The notes under the pieces were generated by a model that was not told the origin of the DNA, did not search any database, and saw nothing but the letters and a program-made list of their open reading frames with translations. Shown here piece by piece: positions 15,930-23,085 of a stretch of 43,973 nucleotides of DNA. Position 1 is the first letter of the stretch. Every line of letters starts with the position of its first letter. A program made the position numbers and the translations under genes. This DNA is from Janthinobacterium sp. (GTDB taxonomy: Bacteria > Pseudomonadota > Gammaproteobacteria > Burkholderiales > Burkholderiaceae_D): assembly GCA_025356595.1 (NCBI GenBank), contig JANXSQ010000306.1, positions 1 through 43,973 on the forward strand. Direction: 5' to 3'.

Positions 15930-17945
15930 TCAATCCGGCGCGGCCAGGCGGTGCGCGCCGGCCTGGTACAACTGCACGCGGTCGTGTCCGGCGTTCTTGG
16001 CCTGGTACATGGCGATGTCGGCGTGCTTGGCCAGTTCGTTCTCGTCGCCGCCGTGCTCCGGGTAGAGGGCGGCGCCGATGCTCGCCGAGATGCGCAATTC
16101 GTGGCCGGCGATGAGGTAGGGCCGCGCCAGGCTGTGGCGGATCTTCTCGGCCACGCCGAGCGCGCCGTCCGCGTTGTCGACGCCGCGCAGCAGGACGACG
16201 AATTCGTCGCCGCCGATGCGCGCCACCGAGTCCGATTCGCGCACGCAGGCGAGCATGCGCTGCGCCACTTCCTTGAGCAGCAGATCGCCGGCGCGGTGGC
16301 CGAGGTGGTCGTTGACGGGCTTGAATCGGTCCAGGTCGATGAAGAGCACGGCCAGTTGGCGCTGTTCGCGGCGGGCGGCGGCCAGGGCCAGTTGCAGGCG
16401 GTCGGAGAACAGCGCGCGGTTGGGCAGGCCGGTCAGCATGTCGTGCTGGGCCAGGTGGCGGATATGCTCCTCGACGCGGCGCCGCTCGCTGATGTCGCGC
16501 GTCACGCCGAGCAGGCCGATGAAGGCGCCGGCGCCGTTGCGCATGCCGTTGACGGTGGCCTCGGTCCAGACGGTGCTGCCGTTGCGGCGCCGGTATTCCA
16601 GCTCGTGGCGGAAGGCCGGCACCGGCAGGCCGGCGCGGATGGCGGCGATCAGGCCGCGCAGGCCGTGTTCGGCGATCGCCGCCGAGGCCGGCGTGAGGAT
16701 CTCGGCCAGCCCGCGCGGCAGGATGGCGGCGGCGTCCTCGCCCAGCAGTTTCTCCGCCGAGGGGCTGAGGTAGGTGAAGCGGCCGTCCAGGTCCATGGTC
16801 CAGATCAGGTCGGAGGCGTGGTCGGCCAGCAGGCGGTGGCGCTCCTCGCTGAGGCGCAGCGCCCGCCCGGCGCGCTTGCTGTCGTCCAGCGCGGTGGCCA
16901 GGCGCCGGTTGATGCGGTAGATGTAGGCGGCCAGGACGCTGATGGCGGCCAGCAGGGCCAGGGCGCCGCCCAGCCAGCCCAGGTCCAGCTTGGGGTCGGA
17001 CTGGTAGAGGAAGCCGCGCAGCGAAAAGTCGCGCGGCAGTTCGCCCAGGCCGGCGTAGGTGTCGGCGATGTGGCGCCAGCGCGCCGGGTTCATGTAGCCG
17101 ACCTCGATCATGTCCGTTTGCAGCAGCGCCACCATGGCGTCGGCCTCGTACAGGTAGAAGGCGCGGCTGTGGGCGCGCGAGTATTTGCTGAGTATCAGGT
17201 CGGCGACCTGCTCCTGGTGCGCCATCGCGTATTGCCAGCCGCGCAGGCTGGCGTCGCGGAAAGCCTTGGCGCGGCCCGGGTGGGCGCGGATTTCCGCCTC
17301 CGTCGTGAACAGGTTGTCGCCGTAGAAGTCGATGCCGGCGGCGCGCGGCGTGTAGGCGCGGTAGGCGAACTTGGCCCGTTCGAGATAGTACGGCTCGGTC
17401 GTCACGTAGGCGGTCATCGCCTCGACCTTGCCGTCGATCAGGTCCTGCGGCCGGTTGCTGTGCTCGACGGGGGTGAAGCGCCCGGTGCGCACGCCTTCGC
17501 GCGTCAGCAGAGCGAGCAGCTCGTCGGCCTGGGATTCGATCATGATGCGCTTGCCGAGCAGGTCGGCGATGCCCTGCGTGCCGTCGCCCCCGGGCGTGAG
17601 CAGCACGGCCGGCGAATGCTGGAAGATCACCGCCAGCGCCACGACGGGCAGGCCGGCCTTGCGCGCCAGCAGCAGGCTGCTGTTGCCGACGCCGTACTCG
17701 GCGCGGCCCCGGGTGACGCTGGCGACCGGATCGGCGTTCGGCGCGCCCTCGATGATGGTCACGTCCAGGCCCGCCTCGCGGTAGTAACCCTGTTCCTTCG
17801 CCGCGTAATAGCCGGCGAACTGGAAGGCGTGGGTCCATTTCAGCTGCAGCGTGACGGCGTCGAGCGCCTGCGCCGATGCCGCCGGCCAGAGCCAGGCGTG
17901 CATCGCCAGGACGGCGATCAGGATGCGGCGGAACAGTGTCTTCAT
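15930..17945 (-). CDS. NMT1 periplasmic sensor - PAS - GGDEF diguanylate cyclase
   Basis: A protein of 671 residues. A signal peptide (to ASAQA, about 26) precedes a ThiY/NMT1-type ligand-binding domain (about 30-300; LQLKWTHAFQFAGYYAAKEQGYY). A membrane helix (LALLAAISVLAAYIY, about 330-345), a PAS domain (about 370-490; DGRFTYLSPSAEKLLGED) and a GGDEF domain (about 500-660) follow. The active site RIGGDEF is intact and an RESD inhibitory site sits five residues before it, so it should make cyclic di-GMP with product feedback. There is no EAL domain. The ligand may be a thiamine precursor-like molecule (inference from the fold). Confidence 0.92.
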   Translation of the reverse strand: MKTLFRRILIAVLAMHAWLWPAASAQALDAVTLQLKWTHAFQFAGYYAAKEQGYYREAGLDVTIIEGAPNADPVASVTRGRAEYGVGNSSLLLARKAGLPVVALAVIFQHSPAVLLTPGGDGTQGIADLLGKRIMIESQADELLALLTREGVRTGRFTPVEHSNRPQDLIDGKVEAMTAYVTTEPYYLERAKFAYRAYTPRAAGIDFYGDNLFTTEAEIRAHPGRAKAFRDASLRGWQYAMAHQEQVADLILSKYSRAHSRAFYLYEADAMVALLQTDMIEVGYMNPARWRHIADTYAGLGELPRDFSLRGFLYQSDPKLDLGWLGGALALLAAISVLAAYIYRINRRLATALDDSKRAGRALRLSEERHRLLADHASDLIWTMDLDGRFTYLSPSAEKLLGEDAAAILPRGLAEILTPASAAIAEHGLRGLIAAIRAGLPVPAFRHELEYRRRNGSTVWTEATVNGMRNGAGAFIGLLGVTRDISERRRVEEHIRHLAQHDMLTGLPNRALFSDRLQLALAAARREQRQLAVLFIDLDRFKPVNDHLGHRAGDLLLKEVAQRMLACVRESDSVARIGGDEFVVLLRGVDNADGALGVAEKIRHSLARPYLIAGHELRISASIGAALYPEHGGDENELAKHADIAMYQAKNAGHDRVQLYQAGAHRLAAPD

Positions 17946-18100
17946 ATGCGCTCATGCCGGCAACGGGGCTGTCCGGCGACTGTGGCGGCCGGCATGCGGG
18001 CCCTGCTTGATTATACGTTGATGGTGGGCAAGAGCAACGGGCCGGGCGGGCCGCCGGCGGCCTCCTGTTGCAATCCGGCACGCGGGCGCCGCGGACGAAA

Positions 18101-18128
18101 AAAAGCGGAGGCCGCAGCCTCCGCTTTT
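18101..18128 (-). terminator. Rho-independent terminator of the PEP-CTERM gene
   Basis: A 12-bp perfect stem AAAAGCGGAGGC/GCCTCCGCTTTT with a four-base loop is followed on the minus strand by a run of T residues (18098-18104). It lies 17 bp past the PEP-CTERM stop. Confidence 0.87.
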
Positions 18129-18145
18129 GGGTCGCGCCGTTCCGC

Positions 18146-18691
18146 TTAGGCTTGCGCGGCGGCGTTCTTGCGGCGACGGCTGATCAAGCCCAGCAGGCCC
18201 AGGCCACCCAGCAGCATGCCGAAGGTTTCCGGTTCCGGCACGGCGCTGACGGTGAGGTTGCCGCCGAAGCTGCCGGCTTTGCCCGAGGCGGCGTTGCCGC
18301 CGACCTGCAGATAATAGCTGCCGGCGGCCAGGTTGCTGAACGAGAGCGACCACAGATCGGTTTTGCCGGTCTGTTCCTGCACGCCGCTGGCGACCAGGCC
18401 GTGGGTGCCGTACAGATCCAGCGAAGTGATGTTCAGGCCGTTCGCCGCCGACGGGCTGTAGGACGAGATCTGCGCGTCGATGTTGGCGCCGCCGTTAAAG
18501 CTGAAGGCGAACTGGTCGAGGAAGGTGTTGCCGCGGTTGGCGGAGCCGAAAGAGGCGCCGATGTCGCTGGTGCCGTCGAGCAGGGTCAGCGTTTCCGGCG
18601 CGTGGCTGATGTCGGCGGCCATAACGGCCGAGGCGCTCAGTGCCGCGCCGGCGAAGACCAGGGCGGAGATCAGGGAGGTGGTTTTTTTCAT
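18146..18691 (-). CDS. FxDxF family PEP-CTERM protein
   Basis: A protein of 181 residues with an N-terminal signal peptide (KKTTSLISALVFAGAALSAS...AMA-like end), the FLDQF segment that defines the FxDxF group, a beta-rich body and a C-terminal sorting signal VPEPETFGMLLGGLGLLGL followed by ISRRRK. Such proteins are recognised by exosortase (EpsH/XrtA-type) systems tied to exopolysaccharide export. No exosortase gene is in this window. The ATG at 18691 is preceded by GGAAAT; a strong terminator follows. Confidence 0.94.
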   Translation of the reverse strand: MKKTTSLISALVFAGAALSASAVMAADISHAPETLTLLDGTSDIGASFGSANRGNTFLDQFAFSFNGGANIDAQISSYSPSAANGLNITSLDLYGTHGLVASGVQEQTGKTDLWSLSFSNLAAGSYYLQVGGNAASGKAGSFGGNLTVSAVPEPETFGMLLGGLGLLGLISRRRKNAAAQA

Positions 18692-19184
18692 GGGATTTCC
18701 TATGAAGTGGCCGCGCGCGGGGCACCTTTAGAAACCTGCCGCAGCGGCTGCATGGCGGCGTTCGCGCTGGCTTGTAGAGGTGCCCCGTTGCGGCCGGGGT
18801 TGATGGATCATCAGAGAGGCAATCCTAGCAGGCGTACTCGGCAATTCAGGCTGCGCGCGCAAGCGTGCGCGTGGTCACGGTCGATGATTTTTCAAGGCAA
18901 TATTTTTGCCGGCGCACGGCGCGCCGGACAGGCTCTCATAGGGGAAGAGCGCCGGGGAATCTTATTTTTTCGCCCATAAAATAGCTTTTTTATCACATGA
19001 GTGGGATATCTCCTACATGACGACGGGCGTTGCGCTGGCCCGCCGCCCGGGCCGCCGGTGCGGCGGGAGAGGGGCGCGTCTTACCGGCGTGACAAGACGA
19101 CGCGCGGCGGCGAAAGGGAGGAGGGGGGATGTCTGTGGATGCAGGCGATGGGCGGGAGCAAGAATTGCGGACGCCGGAAACAAA
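18692..19184. promoter_or_regulatory. Gene-free spacer with a 9-bp inverted repeat
   Basis: About 490 bp without a gene. GGGGCACCT at 18719-18727 and its exact complement AGGTGCCCC at 18778-18786 lie 28-95 bp upstream of the PEP-CTERM start and could form a long leader hairpin or an operator. A locally AT-rich tract (18890-19000) probably holds promoters. No ORF with a plausible start was found. Confidence 0.35.
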
Positions 19185-19210
19185 AAAGCCAACCGGCGGG
19201 GGTTGGCTTT
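19185..19210 (-). terminator. Rho-independent terminator of second tRNA-Phe
   Basis: Ten-base stem AAAGCCAACC/GGTTGGCTTT with a six-base loop, followed on the minus strand by TTT of an A6 tract (19182-19187). It lies 17 bp beyond the tRNA CCA end. Confidence 0.87.
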
Positions 19211-19226
19211 CTGTACAACTAATTCT

Positions 19227-19302
19227 TGGTGGCCCGGGGCGGAATCGAACCACCGACACAAGGATTTTCAATCCTCTGCTCTACCGACTGAGCTACCAGG
19301 CC
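19227..19302 (-). tRNA. tRNA-Phe (GAA), second copy
   Basis: Identical in the mature 76 nt to the gene at 11955-12030: anticodon GAA in loop TTGAAAA, acceptor stem with one G-U pair, encoded CCA. The duplicate explains how the first copy could tolerate element insertion at its 3' end. Confidence 0.97.
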
Positions 19303-19312
19303 AAGGAGGAGA

Positions 19313-19340
19313 ATTATAGCAGGCTCGAGAAGGAATGCAA
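19313..19340 (-). promoter_or_regulatory. Promoter of second tRNA-Phe
   Basis: On the minus strand TTGCAT (complement of 19335-19340) and TATAAT (complement of 19313-19318), 16-bp spacer, with TGC making an extended -10. It ends 10 bp before the tRNA. Confidence 0.7.
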
Positions 19341-19532
19341 GGGCGCAAAAGCATTTTTCCGAAAAATGCCGGGCTGGGTCGCGCGTTTCCCCGCCCCGGC
19401 GGTCAGCGGCGCGACGCTCGCCACGGCAAATATTTGCATTCGAATCAAGAATCATTTGCCTGTTCGGGTGTTTTTCTCAATAAAAAATGGGCGCATAGTG
19501 GCGTTCATCTATTGGATACAAAGGAAAACATC

Positions 19533-20342
19533 ATGAGCGTCAGCATTCCGAACATCGGCCTTGGCACCTTCCGCCTGCAGGGCCAGGTAGTGATCGACTC
19601 GGTGCGCAATGGCATCGAGGCCGGCTATCGCCACATCGACACGGCGCAAATCTACGCCAACGAGGCCGAGGTCGGACTGGCCATCGCCGCCAGCGGCGTC
19701 GCCCGCGACGCGCTGTTCGTCACGACCAAGATCTGGACCGAGCATCTGGCCGCCGACAAGCTCATTCCCAGCCTGAAGGAAAGCCTGCGCAAGCTGCGCC
19801 TGGAGCGGCTCGACCTGACGCTGATCCACTGGCCCTCGCCGCAGGGGGAGGTGGCGGTGGCTGAATCGATGGCCGCGCTGGCCGAGGCCAAGGCGCAGGG
19901 CTTGACCGGTCTGATCGGCGTGTCGAACTTCAACAACGCCCAGTTGCAGGAGGCCATAGACGCCGTCGGCGCGGCGCAGATCGCCACGCAGCAGGTCGAG
20001 ATCCATCCCTTCCTGCAGAACCGCAAGGTGGTCGAGTTCGCCCGCAGCCGGGGCATCCGCGTCACCGCCTACATGCCGCTGGCCTACGGCAAGGTGATGG
20101 CCGAGCCGCTGCTGGCGCGCATCGCCGCCCGCCACGGCGCCGACGCCGCGCAGGTCGCGCTGGCCTGGTCGCTGCAGCAGGGTTACGCGGTGATTCCCTC
20201 GTCGACGCGGCGCGCCAATCTGGAGGCCAATCTGCGCGCGGCCGACATCGTGCTGTCGGCGGACGAGATGGCGCAGATCGCCGGCCTGGAACGTGGTGAG
20301 CGCCTGGCCAATCCGCCGGGGCTGGCGCCGCGCTGGGATTGA
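19533..20342 (+). CDS. dkgB: Aldo/keto reductase, 2,5-didehydrogluconate reductase B type
   Basis: A protein of 269 residues in the aldo/keto reductase family. GLGTFRLQGQVVIDSVRNGI, GYRHIDTAQIYANE (catalytic D and Y), TTKIW (K), LTLIHWPSP (H) and a final GLAPRWD closely follow the DkgB/YafB pattern, an NADPH-dependent reductase of 2,5-diketo-D-gluconate and methylglyoxal-type carbonyls. The ATG at 19533 has AAGGA seven bases upstream; the in-frame extension from 19335 runs through the tRNA promoter and is discarded. It appears monocistronic. Confidence 0.92.
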   Translation: MSVSIPNIGLGTFRLQGQVVIDSVRNGIEAGYRHIDTAQIYANEAEVGLAIAASGVARDALFVTTKIWTEHLAADKLIPSLKESLRKLRLERLDLTLIHWPSPQGEVAVAESMAALAEAKAQGLTGLIGVSNFNNAQLQEAIDAVGAAQIATQQVEIHPFLQNRKVVEFARSRGIRVTAYMPLAYGKVMAEPLLARIAARHGADAAQVALAWSLQQGYAVIPSSTRRANLEANLRAADIVLSADEMAQIAGLERGERLANPPGLAPRWD

Positions 20343-20428
20343 GGCGCGGTTTTTGATGGGCCGCGGCGGCCATCCGGCGCGGGTCTTTGATGCCGGTTTC
20401 CGGGCGGGGAAAGTGGTCCGGCAAACGC

Positions 20429-20434
20429 TATAAT
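20429..20434 (+). promoter_or_regulatory. TATAAT just upstream of UbiH-like start
   Basis: A perfect TATAAT ends six bases before the ATG at 20441. Transcription would begin at or very near the A of the start codon, and no Shine-Dalgarno is present, so the mRNA is predicted to be leaderless. The -35 is poor. Confidence 0.5.
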
Positions 20435-20440
20435 GCTTGC

Positions 20441-21664
20441 ATGAACAGTCCATCATCCCCCACCATGCGGCGCGCGCTGCACAGCGACGTTTGTATCGTC
20501 GGCAATGGCGCCATCGCGAAAACCACCGCCCTCGCTTTCGCCCAGGCCGGCCAGAGCGTCACCCTGCTGTGTCCAGCCGAGGCGCCGCCCCCGGCCGGCA
20601 CGGCGCCCAGCTGGGACGTGCGCGTCTACGCGCTGAACCACACGGCGTTCAATCTGCTGTCCGCGCTCAAGGTGTGGGGCGCGCTCGACGCGGCGCGCGT
20701 GGCGCCGGTCGACGCGATGCTGGTCAGCGGCGACGGCGCCCACGCCGGCGGCCTGGCCTTCGACGCCTACGGCGCCCATGTCGGCGCGCTGGCCTGGATC
20801 GTCGAGGACCGCAACCTGAACCAGGCGCTCGACGCGGCCCTGAAATTCGCCCAGAACGTCAGCATCGTCCACGGCCGCGCCGTGCGTCTGGAAAGCGGCG
20901 CTGACGACGCCACGGTGCATCTGGACGGCGGCGACAGCATCCGCGCCGCGCTGGTGGTCGGCGCCGACGGCGCCCAGTCCTGGGTGCGTGGGCAGTGCGA
21001 CATCGGCCTCGATTACCGCTCCTACGGCCAGCGCGGCGTGGTCAGCAATTTCGCCTGCGCCAAGCCGCACCACGGCGCCGCGCACCAGTGGTTCACGGGC
21101 GCCGAGGGCATCGTCGCGCTGCTGCCGCTGCCCGGCCAGCGCGTCTCGCTGGTGTGGTCGGCGCCGGACGCGCTGGCCGACACCCTGCGCGCCGAATCGG
21201 CGGGCCAATTGGCGGCGCGCCTGGCGCCCTTCTGCGCCGACAAGCTGGGCGCGCTGACGCCGCTGCAGCCGGAGCTGGTGCGCGATTTCCCGCTGGTGCT
21301 GATGCGCCCGCACGCGATGGTGGCGCCGCGCGTCGCCCTGGTCGGCGACGCAGCCCATGTGGTGCACCCGATGGCCGGCCACGGCATGAACCTCGGTTTC
21401 GCCGACGTCGTCGAGCTGGTGCGCATCGTCAACGAGCGCGAGCCGCAGCGCGGCGTCGGCGACGCCCGCGTGCTGGCCCGCTACGCCCGCGCGCGCAAGG
21501 AGGACGTGCTGTTGATGCAGCTGGCCACCGACGGTTTGGCGCGCCTGTTCGGCAGCGATATCGAGCCTTTGCGCGCGGCGCGCAATTTGGGATTAAACTT
21601 GCTGGATAAATTGCCCGGCCTGAAGCGCCGCCTGATTTCCCACGCGCTGGGAAAGCAGTCTTAA
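20441..21664 (+). CDS. FAD-dependent UbiH/UbiF/VisC family monooxygenase
   Basis: A flavoprotein of 407 residues. The dinucleotide-binding segment VCIVGNGAIAKTTALAFAQAG (a GxGxxA variant, about 17-37) is followed by the DG motif VVGADGAQSWVR and the second FAD motif VALVGDAAHVVHPMAGHGMN. This is the aromatic-ring hydroxylase group that makes ubiquinone (UbiH, UbiI, UbiF, UbiL/M). Which ring position is used cannot be told. The A replacing the third glycine is a mild deviation. dsbC follows after a hairpin. Confidence 0.87.
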   Translation: MNSPSSPTMRRALHSDVCIVGNGAIAKTTALAFAQAGQSVTLLCPAEAPPPAGTAPSWDVRVYALNHTAFNLLSALKVWGALDAARVAPVDAMLVSGDGAHAGGLAFDAYGAHVGALAWIVEDRNLNQALDAALKFAQNVSIVHGRAVRLESGADDATVHLDGGDSIRAALVVGADGAQSWVRGQCDIGLDYRSYGQRGVVSNFACAKPHHGAAHQWFTGAEGIVALLPLPGQRVSLVWSAPDALADTLRAESAGQLAARLAPFCADKLGALTPLQPELVRDFPLVLMRPHAMVAPRVALVGDAAHVVHPMAGHGMNLGFADVVELVRIVNEREPQRGVGDARVLARYARARKEDVLLMQLATDGLARLFGSDIEPLRAARNLGLNLLDKLPGLKRRLISHALGKQS

Positions 21665-21714
21665 GCCACGCTTAAGGCGCCCTTAAGGGCTGAAAAGTAG
21701 CATGGCCGAGGCAG

Positions 21715-21742
21715 GCGGGGCGCAAGCGCGATCCCCGCTTTT
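21715..21742 (+). terminator. Probable terminator after UbiH-like gene
   Basis: GCGGGG (21715-21720) pairs with CCCCGC (21733-21738) and is followed by TTTT. It lies between the monooxygenase stop and dsbC. Confidence 0.5.
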
Positions 21743-21763
21743 CGCGTAGTTACCGGAGAAGTT

Positions 21764-22489
21764 ATGAGAAAGAGTAAGACCGCACTGTTGCTGCTATCGG
21801 GGCTGATGATGTCCTGCGTCGGCGCCGAGACGCCGACCGAGGCGACCATCAAGAAGCTGATCGAACCGCGCCTGGGCGAGGGCGCCAAGGTCGATTCGGT
21901 CAAGGAAACGCCGTACGCGGGCCTGTATGAAGTGCGCGCCGGCGGCGACATCCTGTACACCGACAAGAGCGCGCAATACCTGATCGTCGGCCATGTCTTC
22001 AACGCCAAGACCTCGCAGGACCTGACCAAGGAGCGCATCGACGAGATCAACCGCGTCAAGTTCTCCGACCTGCCGCTGGAGTCGGCCATGAAGGTCGTGA
22101 AGGGCGACGGCAAGCGCGTCATCGCCGTCTTCGAAGACCCGAACTGCGGTTATTGCAAGCGCTTCCGCCAGACCACGCTGAAGGAAATCGACAACGTCAC
22201 CGTTTACACCTTCATGTACAACATCCTGTCGGAGGATTCGATCGCCAAGTCGAAGAACATCTGGTGCTCGGCCGACCGCAGCAAGGCCTGGGACGACTGG
22301 ATGCTGAACGGTAAGGCGGCGGCCGCCGCGCCGGCCGGCTGCGCCTCGCCGCACGACAAGGTGTTCGCGCTGGGCCAGAAGCTGCGCGTGAACGGCACGC
22401 CGGCGATCTTCTTCGCCGACGGCAGCCGCATCCCGGGCGCCATCGACGCCAAGACCATGGAGGCGAAGTTCGCCGCCATCAAGCAGTAG
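21764..22489 (+). CDS. dsbC: Thiol:disulfide interchange protein DsbC
   Basis: A periplasmic disulfide isomerase of 241 residues. A signal peptide ([21 protein letters not shown]) precedes a DsbC dimerisation domain (about 25-90; [21 protein letters not shown]) and a thioredoxin-fold domain with active site CGYC in [12 protein letters not shown] and the cis-proline in GTPAIFF. It corrects wrong disulfides together with DsbD. The ATG is preceded by CCGGAGAAG. Length is normal for the family. Confidence 0.93.
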   Translation: MRKSKTALLLLSGLMMSCVGAETPTEATIKKLIEPRLGEGAKVDSVKETPYAGLYEVRAGGDILYTDKSAQYLIVGHVFNAKTSQDLTKERIDEINRVKFSDLPLESAMKVVKGDGKRVIAVFEDPNCGYCKRFRQTTLKEIDNVTVYTFMYNILSEDSIAKSKNIWCSADRSKAWDDWMLNGKAAAAAPAGCASPHDKVFALGQKLRVNGTPAIFFADGSRIPGAIDAKTMEAKFAAIKQ

Positions 22490-22498
22490 TTCGTGCCC

Positions 22499-22567
22499 GG
22501 CGCGCCGTTTTTGCCGTCCCCGGCGTTTTCCGCCGCGCGGCGCGTCCCTCAGCGGCGCGCCGTTTTT
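22499..22567 (+). terminator. GC-rich hairpin and T-run after dsbC
   Basis: The dsbC-iorA spacer holds two CGGCGCGCC-G-TTTTT segments (near 22500-22513 and 22553-22567). The second can pair with GGCGCG at 22539-22544. Likely terminator, not exact. Confidence 0.4.
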
Positions 22568-22616
22568 CCTTCCCCCGCAGCTCAACAACAAGCGCAGTCC
22601 CTCCAAGGAGCAGTCG

Positions 22617-23075
22617 ATGATTACATTGAACATCAACGGGCACGATATGCAGGTGGACGCCGATCCCTCGACGCCGATTTTATGGGCGCTGCGGGATAAT
22701 CTGAACCTGACCGGCACCAAGTTCGGCTGCGGCGCGGCGCTGTGCGGCGCCTGCACCGTGCATCTGGCCGGCCAGCCGATCCGCTCCTGCGTGACGCCGA
22801 TTTCGGCCGCCGTGGGGCAGAAGATCACCACCATCGAGGCGATCGGCGCCGACAAGGTCGGCAAGGCGGTGCAGGACGCCTGGGTCAAGCACGACGTGCC
22901 GCAGTGCGGCTACTGCCAGAGCGGCCAGGTGATGAGCGCGACGGCGCTGCTGAAGGCGAACCGGAAGCCCAGCGACGCCGACATCGACGGCGCCATGAGC
23001 GGCAACATCTGCCGCTGCGGCACTTATCAACGGATACGCGCGGCCATCAAAGACGCCGCCCACACGCTCGCCTAA
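22617..23075 (+). CDS. iorA: (2Fe-2S)-binding small subunit of molybdenum hydroxylase (IorA type)
   Basis: A protein of 152 residues with a plant-ferredoxin domain (CGAALCGAC, then a lone C in IRSC) and a second [2Fe-2S] helical domain (CGYCQSGQ and CRCGTY). This two-cluster subunit passes electrons from the molybdenum site. The family includes isoquinoline 1-oxidoreductase and aldehyde/nicotinate dehydrogenases. It overlaps nothing and is 10 bp from the large subunit gene in the same operon; AAGGAG precedes the ATG. Confidence 0.92.
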   Translation: MITLNINGHDMQVDADPSTPILWALRDNLNLTGTKFGCGAALCGACTVHLAGQPIRSCVTPISAAVGQKITTIEAIGADKVGKAVQDAWVKHDVPQCGYCQSGQVMSATALLKANRKPSDADIDGAMSGNICRCGTYQRIRAAIKDAAHTLA

Positions 23076-23085
23076 GGGGATAGAC

